A stretch of 64,000 bases of DNA from an uncultured Lachnospiraceae bacterium (GCA_947631685.1 CANRMI010000001.1:124001-188000), one strand, 5' to 3'; numbered from the stretch's first letter, positions 34,319 to 43,353 are shown. The notes: generated by a model from the letters alone, not told the origin. A program made the numbers and translations.

Positions 34319-34750
34319 ATGAAGCCGGAAGAAGTCAATGTATATAGAGAAGTGCAGAGAAACGCGGAAATGGCAGTCAAAGCCATAGAAACCCTGAGCG
34401 ACAAGGTGTATGAGGACGATTTTGCCCTGCAGATATCCAGGCAGGCGATAAAGTATTCCGATATTCGAAACCGGGCGCTGGATAAGCTGCTGGAAGCCAG
34501 GGCGGAGACCGTGCATCCCAACGCGCTGGCGGATCTGGCTTTGAAAAGCGGGATTCACCTCAGTACGCTGCTCAATACCAGTACCAGCCATTTGGCGGAG
34601 CTGATGATAGAAAACAGCAGCCGGGGGATCACCAGGATGTGCAGGGTATTGAACCACAATCGGGTGGAGCATTCCATGGCGGCGGAAATGGCCAGGGAGC
34701 TCATGGATTTTGAAGAGAAGAATATCGGCATTCTGAAAAAATATCTTTGA
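34319..34750 (+). CDS. Hypothetical all-helical protein
   Basis: A 143-residue protein predicted to be almost entirely helical, which I do not recognise. It begins MKPEEVNVYREVQRNAEMAVKA and ends AREL-MDFEEKNIGILKKYL, a helix-bundle-like pattern resembling that of ferritin-like or DUF305-like bundles, but no metal ligands are obvious. There is no signal peptide. It starts behind GGGGAGAAACAGT and lies between the SH3 protein and the gdhA promoter. Confidence 0.65.
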   Translation: MKPEEVNVYREVQRNAEMAVKAIETLSDKVYEDDFALQISRQAIKYSDIRNRALDKLLEARAETVHPNALADLALKSGIHLSTLLNTSTSHLAELMIENSSRGITRMCRVLNHNRVEHSMAAEMARELMDFEEKNIGILKKYL

Positions 34751-34814
34751 GTATTTTGTGCAAAATATACAAAAAAAAAATAAAAACTTTTACGATTTAA
34801 TTAGATAAAGCCCT

Positions 34815-34842
34815 TTGCAATTTTGGGGCGCTATTATATAAT
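34815..34842 (+). promoter_or_regulatory. Promoter of gdhA
   Basis: TTGCAA (34815-34820), 16 bp, TATAAT (34837-34842). The predicted start near 34848 places the transcript directly ahead of a small hairpin and a terminator. Confidence 0.75.
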
Positions 34843-34846
34843 AGAG

Positions 34847-34897
34847 GACGTGGGACAAAGGCGTCGCAGGCACAGAGATTATCCCTGTGCCTTTTTT
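34847..34897 (+). promoter_or_regulatory. gdhA leader: small hairpin plus early intrinsic terminator
   Basis: Just after the predicted transcription start, TGGGAC (34851-34856) can pair with GTCGCA (34863-34868) with one mismatch, leaving hexaloop AAAGGC. An intrinsic terminator follows: GGCACAG (34869-34875) with CTGTGCC (34885-34891), then six Ts. The gdhA start lies 77 bases beyond. This arrangement implies transcription attenuation. A hexaloop with A at position 1 and G at position 4 is what ANTAR antiterminators bind in tandem hairpins, but only one such loop is clear. Confidence 0.6.
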
Positions 34898-34955
34898 AAT
34901 GCGGGACGCGGTTTGCTCTAAGACACAGGCCCTTTAGCGGCTTTGGACAAAATAG

Positions 34956-36308
<1,353 letters not shown>

Positions 36309-36341
36309 TTAAGAATTTCTAAGATAATATAAGATATGGTT

Positions 36342-36378
36342 AAGTCCTGTAAACCCAGTGTTTATGGGACTTTTCTTT
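36342..36378 (+). terminator. Terminator after gdhA
   Basis: AAGTCC and TAAAC (36342-36354) pair with GTTTA and GGACTT (36360-36372) around a TG/TG internal mismatch, followed by a T-rich tail. It marks the end of the chromosomal left flank before the element. Confidence 0.75.
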
Positions 36379-36438
36379 ATGTATTGATAAGGCAAAAGAA
36401 TTGTCAGAATATTCATAAATAGAAGATAATTTACGTTA

Positions 36439-36490
36439 TTTTGAGGTCGTTATATACACGTGGTACACAAGTGATATACAGGTGGTATAC
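36439..36490. repeat. Left attachment region (attL) with tandem 11-bp iterons
   Basis: TTTTGAGGTCG (36439-36449) is repeated inverted at the right end (52664-52674). The 10-mer TATACACGTG (36453-36462) recurs in direct orientation at 52645-52654. Contiguous 11-mers of the type ANGTGRTAYAC start at 36458, 36469 and 36480, with a weaker fourth at 36447; these look like integrase binding sites. Confidence 0.65.
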
Positions 36491-36628
36491 ACTCGTTTTT
36501 ACTGATTTTGGATGCTTTTTGAAGCATTCATCCAGTGTTTATCAAGATGATTCAGGCTGAATATGAGTGTAATGTTTATCATCAGAAACATCATAAGTGT
36601 ATCCAGCAATCAGTCTCGATTTATTGTT

Positions 36629-37690
36629 TTATATCTTGTTCACTTCTGCAAGAAGTTCTTCTAAAGTCTTATGGGTGTAAGTTTCCTTAGTGGTGTCGTT
36701 CTTCATACTGTGTCCCATAATCAATTTGATACACACGTCATTTGCTCCGGCACTGTCCATGAGTGAAGCAAAGGTGTGTCTGCCATCGTGGGGCAGGTGT
36801 TTCATTTTGAGTTTTCCCATGCACGTGTTAAAATTGCCATTCATGTAGGTTCCGTAGGTGTAATGATTTCCAAACTTGTTATTAATCAGGTATTTCTTGT
36901 TTGGGTCGTAGCGGTTCTTGACGAGAGGGATAATCTTATCGTTCAGTGGGATAATTCTGTCTTTCCCGGCTTCGGTTTTCATGCCACCTACCATGTACTT
37001 TTCGTCTAAATGGACATTTTCCGTCTGGATTTCCAACAGCTCGGTTGGTCGCAAGCCGGTGTAAATCATAATCAAGATAATATCTACATTGTTGATTTCA
37101 TATAGCTTCGACCAGAGTGTTTTAATCTCTTCATCGGAATACCTGTCATGAATCTGCTCTGTAGAATTTGTCCATTCATAAACGAGACCTTCTGTTAAAT
37201 CCCTGTCTATGTATTCATTCAGTTTAGCATATTGATACATAGCCTTCAGGACGGCTCGCATGGAAGAAATCGTAGTCTGCGATTTGTGATTGTAGGCATT
37301 TAAGCATTGCTGCAGATCATTTGTCCTGATGGAAATAAATTTGCGGTCATGCAGTTCACTGAAATGATGAAAAGCAATCTCATAATTTCGCCATGTGGAA
37401 TCACTAATCTGGTTTTTAAGCGATTTTCGGTATTTCTTCCATTTCTCGTACATCTCTGCGAAAGTAGGCGAGTCCGAGTATTTCATATGCTCTGGAACAA
37501 CGGCTCCGCTATTGTATTCAGCAAGATAGGTGTAAGCCATTTCCGGTTTGGAGAAATAAGCCAGGTAGGTGTATTTTCGCTTGACCTTCCCGGTATCGTC
37601 TTCCACAAGTTTTGAGATACGGACAGCGTAGGGCTTTCGCCGTTTGCCACCAAGCTTGATTACGCTGCCGTAAGAGTTTGGTAACTTCAT
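36629..37690 (-). CDS. int: Tyrosine recombinase/integrase of the element
   Basis: A 353-residue site-specific recombinase. The N-terminal arm-binding region (IKLGGKRRKPYAVR), the SAM-like core-binding domain (SPTFAEMYEKWKKYRKS) and the catalytic domain are present. Catalytic residues are visible in order: Arg in YTGLRPTELLEI, HxxR in LPHDGRHTFASLMDSAG, His in IMGHS and the nucleophile Tyr in KETYTHKT. The stop lies about 140 bases from the attL iterons, the usual place for an integrase. It is 2 bases downstream of the repressor gene, so both are probably one transcript. Confidence 0.95.
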   Translation of the reverse strand: MKLPNSYGSVIKLGGKRRKPYAVRISKLVEDDTGKVKRKYTYLAYFSKPEMAYTYLAEYNSGAVVPEHMKYSDSPTFAEMYEKWKKYRKSLKNQISDSTWRNYEIAFHHFSELHDRKFISIRTNDLQQCLNAYNHKSQTTISSMRAVLKAMYQYAKLNEYIDRDLTEGLVYEWTNSTEQIHDRYSDEEIKTLWSKLYEINNVDIILIMIYTGLRPTELLEIQTENVHLDEKYMVGGMKTEAGKDRIIPLNDKIIPLVKNRYDPNKKYLINNKFGNHYTYGTYMNGNFNTCMGKLKMKHLPHDGRHTFASLMDSAGANDVCIKLIMGHSMKNDTTKETYTHKTLEELLAEVNKI

Positions 37691-37692
37691 AT

Positions 37693-38421
37693 CTAACCTT
37701 CTTTCTGCATTTGTTCTAATTGTTTAAGGCAATACTCTGCATATTCCTTGTAGCGTTTTACTCTTGCAATTTCATTCGGAATATCAAAAGCATAAATGGA
37801 CTTCGGAAGCAGGTCAGAACGTTTGGTAGGATTAGCTACCTTGTACGCAGAGATCTTGTACTCTACAAAATCCTTTACCTCTTTTTCCAGTTCGGCCAGT
37901 TTGGTTAATGGTATCTGGGCAACGTCTTTTCCAGTCTCATTTGAATAGACATGGATTACGCCATCTTCAGCAATTTCTTTTACATCAACAGGTCCGGTTG
38001 CAGAATCGAAGAAATCCTGTAAATGGGCTTCCTGAAGAAGTTCATATTCAACCGTATAGCCGATATCATGCAGATAGGAGAGAACACCATAATAAGGCTG
38101 TTCATATTCATTAATGTAGTATTTGCGTATTTCAAAGGAATTGAAATAGTCATTGACAATCGCATTCACAAAATCATTGGTGCATTCGCAATATTGCATC
38201 AAATCTACATTTTCATTAGGAATAAACGCTTCCATAGGTATCTTGTAACCGCTGGCTAGCACTTTGAGAAAGCTCTCTGTTACAGGTTTCTTACCGTTTT
38301 CTACATTACAGTAATGTGTTCTGGAAATTCCAAAGTCTTTTGCTAATTGGTTCTGTGATAACCCCCTTTCTTTTCGGATTTGAATGATCCGTTCCCGGAT
38401 TTCATCTTGATTTGTCAGCAT
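37693..38421 (-). CDS. XRE-family repressor
   Basis: A 242-residue regulator with an N-terminal Cro/CI helix-turn-helix (GLSQNQLAKDFGISRTHYCNVENGKKP, shown here as separate motif parts GLSQNQLAKDFG and ISRTHYCNVENG) at about residues 18-50. An alpha-rich C-terminal domain of unknown type contains TGKDVAQIPLTKLAELEKEV. It is divergent from the rightward genes, with a palindromic operator between. It probably maintains the integrated state. The start ATG at 38421 follows AAAGGAG at a longish spacing of about 10. Confidence 0.88.
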   Translation of the reverse strand: MLTNQDEIRERIIQIRKERGLSQNQLAKDFGISRTHYCNVENGKKPVTESFLKVLASGYKIPMEAFIPNENVDLMQYCECTNDFVNAIVNDYFNSFEIRKYYINEYEQPYYGVLSYLHDIGYTVEYELLQEAHLQDFFDSATGPVDVKEIAEDGVIHVYSNETGKDVAQIPLTKLAELEKEVKDFVEYKISAYKVANPTKRSDLLPKSIYAFDIPNEIARVKRYKEYAEYCLKQLEQMQKEG

Positions 38422-38480
38422 TTTTCATGTACTCCTTTCATTTACACATCATATTTGCTCGTACCATATAAGAAACAGAA

Positions 38481-38521
38481 TTGTTTATATGTACTATATA
38501 GTACATAATTAGTATAAACAA
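38481..38521. promoter_or_regulatory. Overlapping divergent promoters sharing a palindromic operator
   Basis: A perfect 20-bp palindrome at 38488-38507 (core TGTACTATATAGTACA) sits inside both promoters. Rightward: TTGTTT (38481-38486), 17 bp, CATAAT (38504-38509). Leftward: TTGTTT (38521-38516), 17 bp, TATAGT (38498-38493). A repressor bound here would block both, a classic lysogeny-type switch. Confidence 0.75.
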
Positions 38522-38561
38522 CAACAGCAACAATGTCAACAAAAATATGGAGGAGAAACAA

Positions 38562-38765
38562 GTGAAAAAAGAAGAAGTAAAACTGCTGATGAAGCAAAAC
38601 CAGGTAAAGCAGTGGGAAGTAGCGGAAGCAATGGGAATTTCCGAATTTACGCTTTGCAGATGGCTAAGGAAGGAGTTGAAGGGAAAACAGCTTGAACGGC
38701 TGAATTCGGCAATTAAGAAGGTCAGAAGCGGTAAAGAAGAGACACATGGAAAGGAGGAGCGCTGA
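38562..38765 (+). CDS. Small helix-turn-helix protein (Cro-like position)
   Basis: A 67-residue basic protein with VKQWEVAEAMGISEFTLCRWLRKEL, a plain HTH, in residues about 15-40. It is the first rightward gene after the operator, the place of cro/str-type regulators. GTG 38562 is preferred because GGAGGAGA lies 5-6 bases upstream; the ATG at 38547 would begin inside the ribosome site. The stop overlaps the next start (TGATG). Confidence 0.75.
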   Translation: MKKEEVKLLMKQNQVKQWEVAEAMGISEFTLCRWLRKELKGKQLERLNSAIKKVRSGKEETHGKEER

Positions 38766-38953
38766 TGGAACGAGTTACGACAAAAGAGGCTGCAAAATTG
38801 CTTAACATGGATGTTGTGACCTTACAGTTTTTGATGAGGCAGGAGAGACTGCCGATTGGATATGCCATCAAGAAGGATGGAAAGAGCCGCTATCATTACA
38901 TCATTTACAGAAGTATGCTGGATGCGTTTATCCAGAGTGGAGGGAAATGCTAA
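38765..38953 (+). CDS. Excisionase-like small DNA-binding protein
   Basis: A 62-residue protein with a MerR/excisionase-type winged HTH: VTTKEAAKLLNMDVVTLQFLMRQ, then a wing with KKDGKSRYHYIIYRSML. Proteins like this direct integrase towards excision or regulate early genes; the actual role here is inferred from position. Overlaps the preceding gene by one base and abuts the replisome organizer. Confidence 0.72.
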   Translation: MERVTTKEAAKLLNMDVVTLQFLMRQERLPIGYAIKKDGKSRYHYIIYRSMLDAFIQSGGKC

Positions 38954-39769
38954 ATGGCAGGGAAACGATATTACTGGTTGAAATTGCAGGTCGGTTTCTT
39001 TCAGGAACTAATCATCAAACAACTGCGAACTTTGCCGGAGGGAGATAGTATCGTCCTGCTTTATTTGAAACTGTTGTTAAAGGCAATTAACACAGAAGGG
39101 ATTATTTACTATCAGCATATTTTGCCGACCTTAGATGAAGAAATAGCATTGGATACGGGAGAGAAGCCGGCACTTGTGAAACTGACGATTTCTGCTTTGT
39201 GCCAATATCATGCGGCTGTGTTCTTGGATGACCAATCATTACAGTTATTGTATTTGGAGGACATGGTTGGCAGTGAGAGTGCTTCAGCAGCCAGAGTCAG
39301 AAATCATAGGGCGATTCAAAAGCTCCTAAAGGAAAAAGAGCAGGAGGCGTTACAATGTAATGAAACTGTAACGGAAGGTAACACCATAGAAATTTCCGGT
39401 AGCACAGAGATAGAGAATAGTGAAAAGGAAGAGAAGAAGTCAAAGAAAGAGGGAGAACCAGAGATAGAGGAAATTCATTCTTACTTTGATGATCCTGTGC
39501 TGAATAGTATTTTCTTTTCTTATCTGGAATATCGAAAAGAAAATGGCAAGGAAGTGAAGGGGAAAGCAATCGGTTATTGCATTGATAAGCTGGAAAGTTT
39601 ATCGAATTCTCCAGTAGAACAAGTGGCAATTATTAAGCAGACAATTCAGAATGGCTGGACAGATTTCTTCCCATTGAAAGGGAAAAAGGAAAAGGTGAGC
39701 GGAAGCAATGTAAGTTCATGGTTGGAGCGTGAAAAGATACAAAGTACGGGAGGTGTTTTCGGTGACTAA
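38954..39769 (+). CDS. Phage replisome organizer-like protein
   Basis: A 271-residue protein. The N-terminal domain (KRYYWLKLQVGFFQELIIKQL, LLYLKLLLKAINTEGIIYY) matches the phage replisome organizer winged-helix domain that binds an origin. A charged linker (KEEKKSKKEGEPEIEE) leads to a C-terminal DnaD-like module (LEYRKENGKEVKGKAIGYC, IKQTIQNGWTDFFPLKG). Such proteins open replication origins and recruit the helicase loader, encoded next. This suggests that the excised element replicates on its own. The origin may lie inside the linker coding region, as in related phages, but I see no clear iterons. Confidence 0.85.
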   Translation: MAGKRYYWLKLQVGFFQELIIKQLRTLPEGDSIVLLYLKLLLKAINTEGIIYYQHILPTLDEEIALDTGEKPALVKLTISALCQYHAAVFLDDQSLQLLYLEDMVGSESASAARVRNHRAIQKLLKEKEQEALQCNETVTEGNTIEISGSTEIENSEKEEKKSKKEGEPEIEEIHSYFDDPVLNSIFFSYLEYRKENGKEVKGKAIGYCIDKLESLSNSPVEQVAIIKQTIQNGWTDFFPLKGKKEKVSGSNVSSWLEREKIQSTGGVFGD

Positions 39770-40313
39770 GCAGGAATTTGCAACATTAGTTGTAGCCATG
39801 CAGACAATGTATGGAGAAGATTTTATTGGGACGGAACAAGCGTTGGACGTGTGGTACGCCCTATTACATGATCTAGACTATCAGATTTTATCCAAGGCAC
39901 TCCAACAATATATGCTGACAAATAAATTCAAGCCGACCGTTGCGGAACTGCGGGAGATTTATGCAGAGCTAGTAAGTCCGGCGACTTCTGATTGGAGTGA
40001 AGGCTGGGAGCAAGTCAGTAAAGCAATCGGGCATTACGGTATGTATCAGGAGGAAGCGGCAATGGAAAGCTTTGATGAAGTTACCAGAGAAGTCGTAAAG
40101 CGCCTGGGGTTTCAGAATATCTGCCTGTCAGAAAATATCGTTGCTGACCGGGCAAGATTTGCAGAAATTTACCAAGCTATTCAAAGGCGGAAAAGAACAG
40201 AAGTGAACGTAGGAAGTGCATTGCCGAACTTACGAGAAATGGTGCAGAATCGCTTGGCTGAACTGGCACAGAAAGGGCAAAATTCAATAGAAAAGGAAAA
40301 GGATAAAAACTAA
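39762..40313 (+). CDS. Helicase loader/inhibitor-like protein (G39P type)
   Basis: A 183-residue helical protein with VTKQEFATLVVAMQTMYG and HDLDYQILSKALQQYMLTNKFKPTVAELREI, the pattern of the phage helicase-loader family typified by SPP1 G39P. The C-terminal tail is charged (NRLAELAQKG). GTG 39762 behind GGGAGGTGTTTTC is the likely start; it overlaps the stop of the replisome organizer by 8 bases. Together the two would recruit the host replicative helicase to the element's origin. Confidence 0.78.
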   Translation: MTKQEFATLVVAMQTMYGEDFIGTEQALDVWYALLHDLDYQILSKALQQYMLTNKFKPTVAELREIYAELVSPATSDWSEGWEQVSKAIGHYGMYQEEAAMESFDEVTREVVKRLGFQNICLSENIVADRARFAEIYQAIQRRKRTEVNVGSALPNLREMVQNRLAELAQKGQNSIEKEKDKN

Positions 40314-40443
40314 ATTAGCAAGCACTGCCTGTGTTCCCTCACAGGCGATAAAATGAGCGATTTCTCTTATCGAAGGAATGCTCAAATTTATCATTCAGGG
40401 AGAATTCCCTAACCCTTAAAATCATTTGAAAGGATGGAACGAT
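40314..40443. other. Candidate origin of transfer (oriT) upstream of mobC
   Basis: This non-coding stretch contains three inverted repeats in a row: GCCTGTG/CACAGGC (40327-40333, 40340-40346), CGATAA/TTATCG (40346-40351, 40367-40372) and AGGGA/TCCCT (40397-40401, 40406-40410). Dense inverted repeats directly ahead of a mobC gene are typical of oriT. The nick site cannot be identified by eye. Confidence 0.45.
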
Positions 40444-40800
40444 ATGGCAAAGGATAGAGCAAACAGAACGAGGAAAAATGAGCTGAAGATTTATTTGAGT
40501 GATAACGAAAAATATATCCTGGACAGGAAGGTGGAGTTGTCAAAGAGGAAGAGTGCATCGGATTATATTAGGACACTGATACTCTTTGGATTTGTTTATG
40601 ATGTGGATTATTCTTATCTAAGGCAATACAACGAAACGCTTGGAAAAATCAGTGGGAATCTGAATCAGATTGCGAAGAGAATTAACAGCACCAGGAATGT
40701 TTATGAAGAGGATATGGCGGAAGTGAAAGCGATTATGGACGAGGTGTGGAAGACGCAGAAGGCGATGCTGAAAAAGCAGCCGTTGATACATAAGGGGTAA
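40444..40800 (+). CDS. mobC: Plasmid mobilization relaxosome protein MobC
   Basis: A 118-residue basic protein. The N-terminus NELKIYLSDNEKYILDRKVE leads into a ribbon-helix-helix-like region and then to the MobC signature GKISGNLNQIAKRIN near residue 75. MobC opens DNA at oriT to help a relaxase nick it. A relaxase gene normally follows immediately, but here the next gene, 181 bases on, is a response regulator. ATG 40444 follows GAAAGGATGGAACG. Confidence 0.85.
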   Translation: MAKDRANRTRKNELKIYLSDNEKYILDRKVELSKRKSASDYIRTLILFGFVYDVDYSYLRQYNETLGKISGNLNQIAKRINSTRNVYEEDMAEVKAIMDEVWKTQKAMLKKQPLIHKG

Positions 40801-40882
40801 CCAGAATTTCCGGTGCAGGATTGTGTGGTGTGGGAAGTATTACTCTAATCGGAGGAAAAGGTAGTGCTTGCTAAGAGACATC

Positions 40883-40947
40883 TTAGGAATTCCTTAATGA
40901 TTTCTTAGGAGGAAAATCATACAAAAATCAAACTATTTTGTTATAAT
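40883..40947 (+). promoter_or_regulatory. TTAGGA repeats and promoter of the two-component operon
   Basis: TTAGGA at 40883-40888 and 40905-40910 lie exactly 22 bp apart, with a degenerate TTAATG at the midpoint (40894). TATAAT lies at 40942-40947 without a recognisable -35, as expected for an activator-dependent promoter. The same hexamers precede the ABC transporter genes. Confidence 0.6.
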
Positions 40948-40981
40948 GTATAACGAATTATGCTGAAAGGAAAGTGAAATT

Positions 40982-41677
40982 ATGCGCTGTAAAGTTTTGG
41001 TTGTTGATGATGAACATGATATTGCGGATTTGCTAGAAGTGTATCTGCAAAATGAAGATTATATTGTATATAAATTTTACTCTGCTGTAGAAGCGTTGGA
41101 TTGTATTGAAAAAGAAGAAATAGATCTTGCTATTCTTGATATAATGTTACCCGATATTAACGGTTTTTCTCTCTGCCAAAAAATTCGAAAAGAGCACACA
41201 TATCCGATTATCATGCTTACCGCAAAAGATGAAGAAATGGATAAAATTATAGGGCTGACTTTAGGTGCAGACGATTATGTAACAAAGCCTTTTCGTCCCC
41301 TCGAACTGATTGCGAGAGTAAAAGCACAATTAAGACGGTACAAAAAATATTCAACAATACCGTCTGAACAGGAGCATACTGAAATCTTGACTTATAAGAA
41401 GTTAGCTCTCAATACAAAAAACTATGAATGTTCATTAGACGGAGAGCCCTTGTCGTTGACTCCCACAGAGTTTGCTATTTTGCGTATTCTGTTAGAAAAG
41501 CAAGGTATGGTCATTAGTTTGGAAGATTTGTTTCATACAGTATGGAAAGATGAATATTACAGTAAAAACAGCAGTACGATTACAGTTCATATCCGTCATT
41601 TACGGGAAAAGTTGAAGGATACCGCAGAGAAACCGCAATATATAAAAACAATATGGGGTGTAGGTTATAAGATATAA
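40982..41677 (+). CDS. OmpR/VanR-family response regulator
   Basis: A 231-residue regulator. The receiver domain has VVDDEHD with the acidic pocket, LDIMLPDINGF with the phosphorylated Asp near residue 53, Thr in MLTAKDEE and Lys in VTKPFRPLEL. The C-terminal winged helix has LSLTPTEFAILRILLE, TITVHIRHLREKL and IKTIWGVGYKI. It is followed by a VanZ-like gene and the sensor kinase. Probable targets are its own operon and the ABC operon through the TTAGGA repeats. Similarity is to VanR, but no van resistance genes are present. Confidence 0.92.
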   Translation: MRCKVLVVDDEHDIADLLEVYLQNEDYIVYKFYSAVEALDCIEKEEIDLAILDIMLPDINGFSLCQKIRKEHTYPIIMLTAKDEEMDKIIGLTLGADDYVTKPFRPLELIARVKAQLRRYKKYSTIPSEQEHTEILTYKKLALNTKNYECSLDGEPLSLTPTEFAILRILLEKQGMVISLEDLFHTVWKDEYYSKNSSTITVHIRHLREKLKDTAEKPQYIKTIWGVGYKI

Positions 41678-41694
41678 GCTGGGAAAGGATTATT

Positions 41695-42213
41695 ATGAAG
41701 AAAGAACCGAATAAAAGAATAAACTACCTTGTGCCATTTTTATTTGCTATCTATATTGCACTTTTGGTATGGATTATTCTATTAAAATTACAATTTTCAA
41801 TCAGTGAATTAGACACAATTAGAAAAATCAATTTAATACCATTTCATTATGATAACGGAATTGGTATTGAATTCCACCTAAAAGAGGTTATGGAAAATAT
41901 TGTTGTTTTCATTCCGTTTGGCATTTACCTGTCTATGATAAATAATGTGCGTAGTTTTAAAGCAAAGAGTTTACTAATTTTTGCTGCTAGTTTGACATTG
42001 GAAGTCGCACAATACATTTTGGCAATAGGTAGGACGGATATAACGGATTTAATTGCAAATACATGCGGTGGCATGTTTGGAATATTCATTTATGAATTAG
42101 CTACAAAAATATTCCGAAGCAAACATCGTGTTGATTGTATTATAACCACTTTAGCGGCGATTGTTACAATAGCTGTAGGCAGTATGCTGATTATTCTTTT
42201 GGTTGCAAACTAA
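41695..42213 (+). CDS. VanZ-like membrane protein
   Basis: A 172-residue membrane protein with about four or five hydrophobic segments. Signatures are INLIPFHYDNG, ENIVVFIPFGIYLSMI and LEVAQYILAIGRTDITDLIANTCGG, all typical of the VanZ family. VanZ proteins confer low-level teicoplanin or lipoglycopeptide tolerance in some species; here a cell-envelope stress role is plausible. It lies between regulator and kinase, 17 bases after the former and 14 before the latter. Confidence 0.9.
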   Translation: MKKEPNKRINYLVPFLFAIYIALLVWIILLKLQFSISELDTIRKINLIPFHYDNGIGIEFHLKEVMENIVVFIPFGIYLSMINNVRSFKAKSLLIFAASLTLEVAQYILAIGRTDITDLIANTCGGMFGIFIYELATKIFRSKHRVDCIITTLAAIVTIAVGSMLIILLVAN

Positions 42214-42227
42214 GGGAGGTAGATGTC

Positions 42228-43292
42228 ATGGAAAATAAAAAGTTAGACATAGAAAAACAGTTACGATTTCGTTTATTTATTATATTGTTTTTCTATGTCG
42301 TAATCGGCTTTATTGCCATTATGTTTCTACAATACCTATTTGTGCTTTTTCATAATCCGGTCACGGAATATTTACAGTTGAGAATAGATATTATTTTTAT
42401 TCTTTATTTGCTTATTGGTTTCATATGTATTTTTTATTCCTTTTGGAGAAAACCATGGATATATTTAAAAGAGGTCATTACAGCTACTCAGACTGTTTAT
42501 GAGCAGAACAATCATTCCATTTCCTTATCAGAGCCGCTTCGGGAAGTGGAACATCAGATGAACGAAATCAAAATGTCGGTACTGCTTAATCAACAGGCTG
42601 CAAAGGAAGCTGAAAACAAGAAAAATGAGCTTGTCATGTATCTGGCACATGATATTCGGACTCCACTTACCACAGTAATCGGCTATCTTAGTTTATTGGA
42701 TGAAGCCCCAGATATGCCAATGGAGCAAAAAGCAAAATATATAGGGATAGCCTTAGAAAAGGCAGAACGCTTAGAAACTTTAATTAATGAACTGTTTGAA
42801 ATCACACGTTACCACACAAATACGGTGCAATTAGAAAAACGACAGGTTGATTTATATGCTCTTTTATCGCAAGTTATTGATGATTTTTACCCTGTCCTGT
42901 CTGCAAATGGAAATACTACTCAAGTATCTGTCGATGATAATCTGTTTGTAATGGGTGATCCAGAAAAATTAGCAAGGGTTTTTAATAACCTTTTGAAAAA
43001 TGCGGTGGCTTACAGTTATCCAAACACGGAAATTAGTATCTCTGCAGAGAAAAAAGATAGTGATATTATTGTGGTTTTCAAAAACTATGGAGTCACTATT
43101 CCCGCAGAACAGCTATCGACTATCTTTGAAAAGTTTAATCGTTTGGATAGTGCCAGAGCATCCAATACTGGCGGAGCCGGTTTAGGACTATCTATTGCAA
43201 AAGAAATCATCAATCTGCATGGTGGTAAAATAATAGCAAAAAGCAGCAATGAAACAATTGTTTTTATAATCACGCTACCGTGTTCCTCTTAG
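42228..43292 (+). CDS. Sensor histidine kinase (VanS-like)
   Basis: A 354-residue membrane kinase. Two membrane segments (about residues 18-40 and 55-80) enclose only a short outer loop, so ligand sensing would be in or near the membrane. The H-box is YLAHDIRTPLTTVIGYLS with His near residue 140; N-box NNLLKNAVAYS, G1 KNYGVTI and F/G2 GGAGLGLSIAKEI follow. ATG 42228 has a strong GGGAGGT site. It partners the response regulator encoded two genes upstream. Confidence 0.93.
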   Translation: MENKKLDIEKQLRFRLFIILFFYVVIGFIAIMFLQYLFVLFHNPVTEYLQLRIDIIFILYLLIGFICIFYSFWRKPWIYLKEVITATQTVYEQNNHSISLSEPLREVEHQMNEIKMSVLLNQQAAKEAENKKNELVMYLAHDIRTPLTTVIGYLSLLDEAPDMPMEQKAKYIGIALEKAERLETLINELFEITRYHTNTVQLEKRQVDLYALLSQVIDDFYPVLSANGNTTQVSVDDNLFVMGDPEKLARVFNNLLKNAVAYSYPNTEISISAEKKDSDIIVVFKNYGVTIPAEQLSTIFEKFNRLDSARASNTGGAGLGLSIAKEIINLHGGKIIAKSSNETIVFIITLPCSS

Positions 43293-43352
43293 GAAATAAA
43301 ACACTTGAAATTAGGATTTTCTTAGGATTATTCCAACGAAATTTTAGAGAAT
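43289..43352 (+). promoter_or_regulatory. TTAGGA repeats upstream of the ABC transporter genes
   Basis: TTAGGA occurs at 43289, 43311 and 43322, spaced 22 and 11 bp. The 22-bp pair matches the arrangement before the response-regulator gene. A weak -10 candidate GAGAAT lies at 43347-43352. The first hexamer overlaps the last codons of the kinase gene. Confidence 0.55.
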
Positions 43353-43353
43353 G

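Noticed and set aside
34752..34768. Terminator after the helical hypothetical gene
   Set aside because: TATTTTG/CAAAATA forms a short AT stem but is followed by As, not Ts, on the plus strand.
36458..36490. CRISPR array
   Set aside because: The repeats are 11 bp and contiguous with no spacers, and no cas genes are present; integrase iterons explain them better.
40982..43292. Vancomycin-resistance (van) cluster
   Set aside because: VanR-, VanS- and VanZ-like genes are present, but there is no vanH, D-Ala ligase or vanX-type gene, so resistance by target change is not supported.
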